Assembly: GCA_902797475.1 (NCBI GenBank)
Contig: CADBTG010000109.1
Span: 1 to 6,247 of the forward strand
DNA from: an uncultured Lachnospiraceae bacterium
Lineage (GTDB): Bacteria; Bacillota; Clostridia; Lachnospirales; Lachnospiraceae
Direction: 5' to 3'
Length of the DNA: 6,247 bases
The notes below the pieces were generated by a model. It worked only from the letters and a program-made list of their open reading frames with translations, did not search any database and was not told the DNA's origin. Below are positions 1 through 5,153 of the stretch, one piece after another (position 1 is the stretch's first letter; each line of letters begins with the position of its first letter). Position numbers and translations under genes: made by a program.

Positions 1-872
1 ACGATGATCTCCGCATCGAATTCCTCGGTGGAGAAGGTCTCCTTAATCTGCTCGCCGTACTTCGCCTTTACCTTCTTAAGCGCTTCGGTCAGAAGCTCCT
101 CCTCGAATTTCATGACATCCTCGAAGGACTTAATATAGCTGAACTCGATATCGAAGCAGGTGAACTCGGTCGCATGCTTGCTCGTGAAGGATTTCTCCGC
201 GCGGAATACCGGGCCGACTTCGAAATAGCGCTCAAAGCCGCTTGCCATTGCCATCTGCTTATAGAACTGCGGGCTCTGCGCAAGATAGGCATTCGGAAGA
301 TTGTAGCTCGGGAAATAATCCAGACGGAATACATCCGCGCCGGATTCGGAAGCCGCGCCGATCAGCTTCGGCGTATGCACCTCGATGAAATCACGGTCCA
401 AAGCGAAATCGCGAAGGGCGCGCACAAGCTCGGTCTGCGCCTTGAACATCAGCTGGTTCGCATCCGTACGAAGGTCGATCCAGCGGTAATCGATTCTCTG
501 GTCAATCGAGGACTTCTCAACGGCCGCTTTCTTCTTCGTTGCCGGAATGTACTCTCTCGCAATCGGAAGCGGAGCCGCAACCGAATCAACCGTAATCGAG
601 GTCGGGATGATCTCCACGCCGTTCAGCTTGACGAAGTCGGAAAGCTGCACGGTTCCGGTGACAAATACGACCGAATCGAGCGTAATCTTCGCAAGCTCGT
701 CAGCCCAGTCCGGGTGAAGCTCCTTCTCAATCGTTACCTGCACCTTGCCGGTGATGTCCTTCAAAACAAGGAAGGCCATCGATTTGCCGTCACGCCAGTT
801 CTCGGCAAAGCCCTTTACGAGGACCTCCTGCCCGGCGTAATTCTTCACGTCTTTAATCTGAATTCTGTCCAT
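1..872 (-). CDS. aspS: Aspartyl-tRNA synthetase, archaeal-type (possibly Asp/Asn non-discriminating), C-terminus cut by window edge
   Basis: A class II aminoacyl-tRNA synthetase that attaches aspartate to tRNA-Asp, and possibly to tRNA-Asn, in the cytoplasm. The 290 visible residues begin MDRIQIKDVK. They contain an N-terminal OB-fold anticodon-binding domain (about 1-105), the YRWIDLR hinge (129-135), motif 1 around 162-182 (IEVHTPKL), the aspartate-pocket segment LAQSPQFYKQ (197-206), and motif 2 at 217-247 with FRAEKSFTSKHATEF. QSPQFYKQ and the F-x-x-D-I-E ending indicate AspRS rather than AsnRS. FRAE...SKH is the archaeal/eukaryotic form, unlike FRDEDLRADRQPEF of ordinary bacterial AspRS. 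Motif 3 and the C-terminus are outside the window. The ATG at 872 is chosen because AAGGAG lies 7 nt upstream; the in-frame ATG at 878 would be only 1 nt from it. It follows hisS after a 93-nt gap. Identity as AspRS is near certain; the non-discriminating property is inferred. Confidence 0.93.
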   Translation of the reverse strand, partial: MDRIQIKDVKNYAGQEVLVKGFAENWRDGKSMAFLVLKDITGKVQVTIEKELHPDWADELAKITLDSVVFVTGTVQLSDFVKLNGVEIIPTSITVDSVAAPLPIAREYIPATKKKAAVEKSSIDQRIDYRWIDLRTDANQLMFKAQTELVRALRDFALDRDFIEVHTPKLIGAASESGADVFRLDYFPSYNLPNAYLAQSPQFYKQMAMASGFERYFEVGPVFRAEKSFTSKHATEFTCFDIEFSYIKSFEDVMKFEEELLTEALKKVKAKYGEQIKETFSTEEFDAEII

Positions 873-965
873 CTTCATTCTCCTTATGGTGAAACCGCAA
901 TTTGCGGAAATCGTTCCTTTTCCATAGGCCGTCAGAACGGTCTCTCGGGGCCGCACTTCTTCAGG
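873..965 (-). other. hisS-aspS intergenic leader, 93 nt, with small hairpin
   Basis: This is the longest non-coding gap in the window. On the minus strand it holds a short palindrome at 907-895 (CCGCAAATTGCGG, a 5-bp stem with a 3-nt loop or a 6-bp near-palindrome) just before the aspS ribosome binding site. It also holds a weaker CCGT-TCTG-ACGG stem around 937. A tiny reading frame runs from ATG at 925 to TAA at 884. I see no good -35/-10 pair, no T-rich terminator, and no room for a T-box. Function, if any, is unknown. Confidence 0.5.
880..885 (-). promoter_or_regulatory. Ribosome binding site of aspS
   Basis: Minus-strand AAGGAG followed by a 7-nt spacer to the ATG at 872. It decides between two in-frame ATG codons (878 and 872) in favour of the downstream one. 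It overlaps the TAA stop (886-884) of a possible 13-codon upstream reading frame. Confidence 0.8.
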
Positions 966-2279
966 CTATCGAATCCTGTCGGCAAGCTCTGCAACAGGAA
1001 CCGCTTCCTGCTCGCCGGTCTCCATATTCTTCAGCATGACGCTTGCGGAAGCGCGCTCCGACTCGCCGATGATGGCGGCGTACGGAATGCCGAGGCGGGC
1101 AGCGTATTTCATCTTCTGCTTCATGCCCTTCTGCTGGTAGTAAACATCGGCCGGAATGCCTTCGCCGCGTACCTTTGCGGCAACCGCAATCGCCTCGTTC
1201 ATGTCATCCTCGCCCATCGGAATCACAATGACTCTTGCAAGGCTTCCCGCATTGCTCTTCACAAGCCCGTTCTCCTTCAGCTGGTAGAACAGACGGGTCA
1301 GTCCGATGCTAATGCCGATGCCCGGCAGCTTCTGGTCGGTATAGTAATCCGCAAGGTTATCGTAACGGCCGCCCGAGCAGATGCTTCCCATGCTCGGATA
1401 ATCATTCAGCATCGTTTCGAAAACCGTGCCGGTATAGTAATCAAGACCTCTTGCAATCGTCAGATCAATACGGAAGTTCTCCTCCGCGATGCCGAAGCGG
1501 CGAAGGTAACCGATGACGGCCTCAAGCTCCGAAACACCTGCCTGATAACGCTCGTCGGCGATGTTCTGCGCCTTCAGGGCGGCAAGCACTTCGTCGTTGC
1601 TTCCTTTGATTGCGATAAATGCAAGGATTCTTTCGATGTCCCCTGCTGCCACGCCGAATTCCTTCAGCTCTTCGTTAACGGCTTCCTTGCCCATCTTCTC
1701 AAGCTTATCGATGGTCCGGAGGATGTCCCCGATCTTATCGGCATAACCGAGCTCGCTGAAGAATCCGTTCAAAACCTTTCGGTTATTCAGGCGAATCGTG
1801 AAGGAACCGAAATCCAGTTCCTTAAACACCTGGCAGATGATCGCCGGCATTTCGGCGTCGTAAACGATATCGAGGGAATCCAGTCCGATGACATCGATAT
1901 CGCACTGATAGAATTCACGGAAACGTCCCTTCTGCGGACGCTCGCCGCGGAATACCTTGCTCATCTGGTAACGCTTGAACGGGAACACGAGATCCTGCTG
2001 GTGCTGCGCCACATACCGCGCAAGCGGCACGGTCAGATCGAACCGAAGCGCAAGGTCGGTGTCTCCTTTGTCAAAGCGGTAAATCTGCTTCTCCGTCTCG
2101 CCGCCGGCCTTCGCAAGAAGCACCTCCGAAAGCTCAATCGTCGGGGTGTCAAGCGGCAGGAAACCGTAGCGCTCATATACGCCGCGGATTGTATCGTACA
2201 TGCGGTTGAACGCAATCTGGTCTTCCGGCAGAAGTTCCATAAAGCCGGGCAGAATCCTCGGCTGTACTTTATTGCTCAT
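966..2279 (-). CDS. hisS: Histidyl-tRNA synthetase, eukaryotic/archaeal-like motif 2 form
   Basis: Class II synthetase that charges tRNA-His with histidine in the cytoplasm; 437 residues, normal length for the family. Seen in order: N-terminal LPGFMELLPED (10-20) where most homologues have a G-T-x-D-x-x-P element; motif 1 near GFLPLDTP (39-46); LRFDLTVPLARYVA (78-91); motif 2 at 103-131 with FRGERPQKGRFREFYQCDID; an insertion domain about 170-265; the histidine-specific ARGLDYYTG (276-284) and CSGGRYDNL (301-309); motif 3 GIGISIGLTRL (320-330); and a C-terminal anticodon-binding domain about 345-435. All key catalytic motifs are present. The FDLTVPLARY and EFYQCDID wording differs from the RPEGTA and RQFHQ wording of E. 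coli or Bacillus enzymes. The start overlaps the end of the HD-GYP gene by 11 nt, so translational coupling is likely. It ends in TAG. Confidence 0.97.
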   Translation of the reverse strand: MSNKVQPRILPGFMELLPEDQIAFNRMYDTIRGVYERYGFLPLDTPTIELSEVLLAKAGGETEKQIYRFDKGDTDLALRFDLTVPLARYVAQHQQDLVFPFKRYQMSKVFRGERPQKGRFREFYQCDIDVIGLDSLDIVYDAEMPAIICQVFKELDFGSFTIRLNNRKVLNGFFSELGYADKIGDILRTIDKLEKMGKEAVNEELKEFGVAAGDIERILAFIAIKGSNDEVLAALKAQNIADERYQAGVSELEAVIGYLRRFGIAEENFRIDLTIARGLDYYTGTVFETMLNDYPSMGSICSGGRYDNLADYYTDQKLPGIGISIGLTRLFYQLKENGLVKSNAGSLARVIVIPMGEDDMNEAIAVAAKVRGEGIPADVYYQQKGMKQKMKYAARLGIPYAAIIGESERASASVMLKNMETGEQEAVPVAELADRIR

Positions 2280-2934
2280 TAGCCTTCCTCCTTAACTTTT
2301 CCTGGTTATAAAGTCCGAGCTGCTGCTCCATGTCGATGAGCACCTTAACCTGCGCAAACTCGGGTTTATGAACGACCGAGAGAAATGCGAGGAATACCCT
2401 CATATCATACTCCCGTACATCTTCTATCATCATTTCAATTGCGGCATCCACCGAGAACGCCGCCCGGTAAGTCCGGTTGCTGACAAGGGCGGAGAATACG
2501 TCACACACGCGCAGGATCCGCGCGCCGAACGGGATTTCTTCGCCCTCCAGATGGTTCGGATATCCGGAGCCGTCGTAGTTCTCGTGATGACATGCGATAT
2601 AAGAAATCACCTTTTCGGAATAACTGCCTTCGGAGCGAAGCAGCTCGTTGCCCATCGCCGGATGCATGCGCACATATTTCGTATGCTCAACGTTGAGCAT
2701 TTCCGAATCATGCACGTACAGCTGCTCGGCAAGCGTCAGCTTACCGATGTCATGAAGCATTCCGGCCACGCGGATGTCTTCGCACTCCTCTTCGGGAAGC
2801 TCCAGCTCCTCCGCGACGAGTCCCGAGAGCATGCTGACCACGCGGGCATGCGAAAGAAATCCCTGCATGTCGCTTTCCTGCGGGATGTCGTTCGCTACTC
2901 TTCGGATCAGTTCTATTTCTCTTGAATAATCCAT
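2269..2934 (-). CDS. Stand-alone HD-GYP domain protein, putative cyclic-dinucleotide phosphodiesterase
   Basis: A 221-residue protein made almost entirely of one HD-GYP domain, the family that hydrolyses cyclic di-GMP and, in some members, other cyclic dinucleotides. Visible metal-binding candidates are H29, the HDIGK motif (H61, D62, K65), H91 in RMHP, H116-H117 and D145. The diagnostic HHENYDGSGYP lies at 116-126, followed by GEEIPFGARILRVCDVFSAL (131-150), a typical HD-GYP continuation. There is no signal peptide, membrane segment, receiver or PAS domain, so it is probably cytoplasmic and any sensing would come from partners. G25 stands four residues before H29, where I recall trinuclear enzymes having glutamate, so a two-metal centre is the likelier guess. 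It starts at the ATG after GGAGAGCAG, 24 nt after the hemZ-like gene, and overlaps hisS by 11 nt. The domain call is firm; the substrate is not known. Confidence 0.92.
   Translation of the reverse strand: MDYSREIELIRRVANDIPQESDMQGFLSHARVVSMLSGLVAEELELPEEECEDIRVAGMLHDIGKLTLAEQLYVHDSEMLNVEHTKYVRMHPAMGNELLRSEGSYSEKVISYIACHHENYDGSGYPNHLEGEEIPFGARILRVCDVFSALVSNRTYRAAFSVDAAIEMMIEDVREYDMRVFLAFLSVVHKPEFAQVKVLIDMEQQLGLYNQEKLRRKANEQ
2287..2293 (-). promoter_or_regulatory. Ribosome binding site of hisS inside the HD-GYP gene
   Basis: Minus-strand AAGGAGG, 7 nt upstream of the hisS ATG at 2279. It lies within the last codons of the HD-GYP gene, so ribosomes finishing that gene pass directly over it. This near-perfect Shine-Dalgarno fixes the hisS start. 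Confidence 0.85.
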
Positions 2935-2939
2935 CTGCT

Positions 2940-2943
2940 CTCC
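2940..2943 (-). promoter_or_regulatory. Ribosome binding site of the HD-GYP gene
   Basis: Minus-strand GGAG with a 5-nt spacer (AGCAG) to the ATG at 2934. It sits directly after a small hairpin that fills the rest of the 24-nt gap, so folding could affect access to this site. Confidence 0.65.
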
Positions 2944-2945
2944 GG

Positions 2946-2958
2946 GCCGCTTTGCGGC
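2946..2958 (-). repeat. Perfect 5-bp hairpin (GCCGC-AAA-GCGGC) between the hemZ-like and HD-GYP genes
   Basis: An inverted repeat starting at the base after the hemZ-like stop codon and ending two bases before the HD-GYP Shine-Dalgarno. No T-tract follows, so it does not look like an intrinsic terminator. It could modulate translation, coupling or message stability; this is inference. Confidence 0.55.
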
Positions 2959-4482
2959 TTATGTGAAATTGTTTTCCAAAAAAGTCTTCTTCCGTTCAAT
3001 CATTTCATCGATGCGTGCGATGTAGTCCGTGAGGCTCTTCACATTTTCCACGCGCTCGATGCGGTCTTCGCCGTAAAATACGAACTTGCTCATCGCGCCG
3101 GCCCCTGCTGCCAGAATCGTCTGCTTTTCCTCCATGATGAGGATGTTGTAGATGCCTTCCGTGCCGGGCTTTGCATAGCCGACATTCTCGAGGTTTTCGG
3201 CCATGTTCTTCTGACGGTACAGATAATAGGGCCGATAGCCGTGCTCTTTGGCAAATGCGACGGTTCTCTCAAGCATATCCGAAACACCGGTTGCTTCGAG
3301 TCCCGCATAGTTTTCACGCTCGGTCGTCAGCCTCGCGGCACGCTTTAAGGCAAGCGTGTGAACCGTCAGATTCTCGGGATCGAGCTTTGCAATCTCCGAG
3401 AGTGTATAGCTCACATCGTCCGGGTTCTCCCCGGTAAGACCGATGATCATATCCATGTTGATGTTGTCATGGCCGCAGGCGCGGGCCGTATGGAAGGCCT
3501 CAACTATCTGCTCCGCCGTGTGGCGCCGTCCGATCAGGTCTAGCGTCCGCTGCCGCATCGACTGCGGATTGATGCTGATGCGGGTCACGCCGTACGCCTT
3601 CAAAAGGCGCATCTTCTCTTCGGTCACGCTGTCCGGGCGTCCTGCTTCCACCGTATACTCGAGCACCTCATCCATCGGCAGATGCTTACGAACCGTCATA
3701 AGAAGCCTCTCAAGCTGCGCTTCGTTAAGCGCGGTCGGCGTTCCGCCTCCGATATAAACGGTGCTGAGCCGTTTCTTCGGACGGCAGGTTCCGAGAAATG
3801 CGATTTCCTTCTCAAGCGCGTCCAGATAATCGTCCGCGAGCTTTCCGAATTTGGAAAGCGGATAAGAGGTGAAGGAGCAATATGCGCAGGTGGTCGGGCA
3901 GAACGGGATGCCGATATAAATGCTGTATCCGTTCTGATAATCCATTCCGGAAAGAATCTCATGCTCCCGCTTCGCAATCGTAATGCTCGTTTCGGTCTTG
4001 GCATCCGAGCAGAGGTATTCGGTTTTCATCGCGCGGCGGATTTCGTCCTCGTCCTGTCCGTCCGCTACGGCCTCATAGACAAGCTTCGTCGGGCGAACGC
4101 CGGTCAGGATGCCCCACGGAAGGGTCAGCCCGGTGTCTTTCGAAAGAATCTGATAAACTTCCCTTGCGACGCGGTTACGGAAGGCTTTCCGCTCGGGATC
4201 CACGCCGTCTGCATCGGCCCGGCCGATCAGTTCTCCTTTTTTATAGACGCGGATGCGAAACCAGTCCTCCATCAAAAGCATGCAGAAGGAATAATCATTT
4301 GCGGCATTGCAGGAAAGAAGGAGCGGATCGGTTTCCTTTTCGAACACAAGCCGCATGGCCTCGTCTTCAGCTTCGTAATGCGAAACCTCAAAGTCGGCAT
4401 TCGGAAGAAAGGCCCGAATCAGCGGTCGCATTTCCTGCTCGTAATCTCTTCCGAACAGATTCAGTTCAACAAGCGTATCCAT
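2959..4482 (-). CDS. hemZ: HemZ-family radical SAM protein (coproporphyrinogen dehydrogenase-like)
   Basis: A radical S-adenosylmethionine protein of the HemN/HemZ group, annotated as oxygen-independent coproporphyrinogen III dehydrogenase of haem synthesis, although the true substrate in many anaerobes is not established. Numbered from the ATG at 4482 (507 residues): an N-terminal domain (about 1-180) including LPWGILTGVRPTKL (121-134), the 4Fe-4S motif CPTTCAYC with C195, C199 and C202, the SAM-contacting GGGTP (245-249), and the HemZ-like tail segment YYLYRQKNMAENLENVGY (419-436). I prefer the ATG at 4482 over a TTG at 4503: GGGAG lies 5 nt upstream, the protein then starts MDTLVELNLFG, and its start forms TAATG with the previous stop (1-nt overlap), a coupling arrangement. 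The HD-GYP gene follows after 24 nt. The family call is firm; the haem role is uncertain because no other haem gene is visible. Confidence 0.9.
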   Translation of the reverse strand: MDTLVELNLFGRDYEQEMRPLIRAFLPNADFEVSHYEAEDEAMRLVFEKETDPLLLSCNAANDYSFCMLLMEDWFRIRVYKKGELIGRADADGVDPERKAFRNRVAREVYQILSKDTGLTLPWGILTGVRPTKLVYEAVADGQDEDEIRRAMKTEYLCSDAKTETSITIAKREHEILSGMDYQNGYSIYIGIPFCPTTCAYCSFTSYPLSKFGKLADDYLDALEKEIAFLGTCRPKKRLSTVYIGGGTPTALNEAQLERLLMTVRKHLPMDEVLEYTVEAGRPDSVTEEKMRLLKAYGVTRISINPQSMRQRTLDLIGRRHTAEQIVEAFHTARACGHDNINMDMIIGLTGENPDDVSYTLSEIAKLDPENLTVHTLALKRAARLTTERENYAGLEATGVSDMLERTVAFAKEHGYRPYYLYRQKNMAENLENVGYAKPGTEGIYNILIMEEKQTILAAGAGAMSKFVFYGEDRIERVENVKSLTDYIARIDEMIERKKTFLENNFT

Positions 4483-5141
4483 TATTTCTCCCGCTTCGTC
4501 CAAGTAAAAATGTTATAACGCTTTTCGTAGGCAATATTGGTCGCCGGCCCGTGTCCCGGAAGGACAATCGTTTCCTCCGGCAGTTCGTATAACACGTTCC
4601 GTATGGAATTCATCAGCTCCTCGTTGCTTCCCGTCGGAAAATCCGTCCGCCCGACGCTCTCCATGAAAAGCGTATCCCCGGACACAACCATCGATTCCGC
4701 AGGGAAGAAATAGCTGTAACTGCCCGCCGTATGACCGGGCGTATGAAGGCAGGTCACGTAAAGTCCCGCAATGTCCAAAAGCTCCTCATGAGAGACAAAG
4801 CGGTCTGCCGTCACCAACAGAGCGTCCGGATTCGGATACTCCTCCCGGAACATATGCGGAAGCACATACTCGGAATCCGAAAGCAGGTTCTTCTCCTCCT
4901 CGCCGGCAATGACCGGAATGCCGTACTCGGTTCTAAGGTTCTTAACGGCGCCGACATGATCGAAATGCGCATGCGTCAGGAAAATGGCAACCGGCTTCAT
5001 TCCGGTCTCCCTGACGGCACTCTTGATGCCCGCCGCGTCTGCGCCGGGATCAAAGATCAAAAGCTCTTTCGTTTCCGGGTTTCCGATCAGATAGCAATTG
5101 GTTGCAAGCGGTCCGACCGGAATGGTTTTTACGATATGCAT
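4482..5141 (-). CDS. Metallo-beta-lactamase fold hydrolase, YcbL/glyoxalase II-like
   Basis: A 219-residue soluble MBL-fold protein. The metal-binding set is complete: THAHFDH (H57, H59, D61, H62), H137 in TPGHTAG, D156 in SGDTLF and H197 in LPGHGP. SVGRTDFPTG (162-171) is typical of the YcbL-like branch related to hydroxyacylglutathione hydrolases. The C-terminal substrate-binding domain of full glyoxalase II enzymes is absent, so the thioester substrate is unknown and a classical glyoxalase role should not be assumed. The start at 5141 (MHIVKTIPVGPLATNCY) is chosen over an upstream in-frame start near 5243. The longer form would add 34 non-family residues and run back into the RSH coding region, while AAGGAG lies 6 nt before 5141. 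It starts 10 nt after the RSH stop and its own stop overlaps the hemZ start by one base. Confidence 0.93.
   Translation of the reverse strand: MHIVKTIPVGPLATNCYLIGNPETKELLIFDPGADAAGIKSAVRETGMKPVAIFLTHAHFDHVGAVKNLRTEYGIPVIAGEEEKNLLSDSEYVLPHMFREEYPNPDALLVTADRFVSHEELLDIAGLYVTCLHTPGHTAGSYSYFFPAESMVVSGDTLFMESVGRTDFPTGSNEELMNSIRNVLYELPEETIVLPGHGPATNIAYEKRYNIFTWTKREK
4488..4492 (-). promoter_or_regulatory. Ribosome binding site that sets the hemZ start at 4482
   Basis: Minus-strand GGGAG, 5-nt spacer AAATA, then ATG. The site lies within the last codons of the preceding hydrolase gene. It supports the ATG at 4482 over the longer TTG-initiated reading from 4503. Confidence 0.75.
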
Positions 5142-5147
5142 GCCCTG

Positions 5148-5153
5148 CTCCTT
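5148..5153 (-). promoter_or_regulatory. Ribosome binding site of the MBL hydrolase, overlapping the RSH stop
   Basis: Minus-strand AAGGAG, 6-nt spacer, ATG at 5141. Its first two bases are the last two of the RSH stop (TAAGGAG), so terminating ribosomes cover it. It rules out the longer start near 5243. Confidence 0.8.

Noticed and set aside
174..2282. A 702-codon open frame on the plus strand opposite hisS and most of the visible aspS.
   Set aside because: The opposite strand carries two clearly recognisable synthetases. The plus-strand product resembles no family I know, is rich in R, L, H and N as expected of antisense reading, and simply crosses the hisS-aspS gap. It is a codon-bias shadow.
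2368..2925. A 185-codon plus-strand frame opposite the HD-GYP gene.
   Set aside because: It is a mirror of a conserved domain gene; the translation shows no known motif.
2946..2958. Hairpin after the hemZ-like gene considered as an intrinsic terminator.
   Set aside because: The stem is only 5 bp and no run of T follows; the next gene starts 11 nt further on.
3682..4518. A 278-codon plus-strand frame opposite the hemZ-like gene.
   Set aside because: It lies fully antisense to a gene with intact catalytic motifs, with no recognisable domain and no good ribosome binding site noticed.
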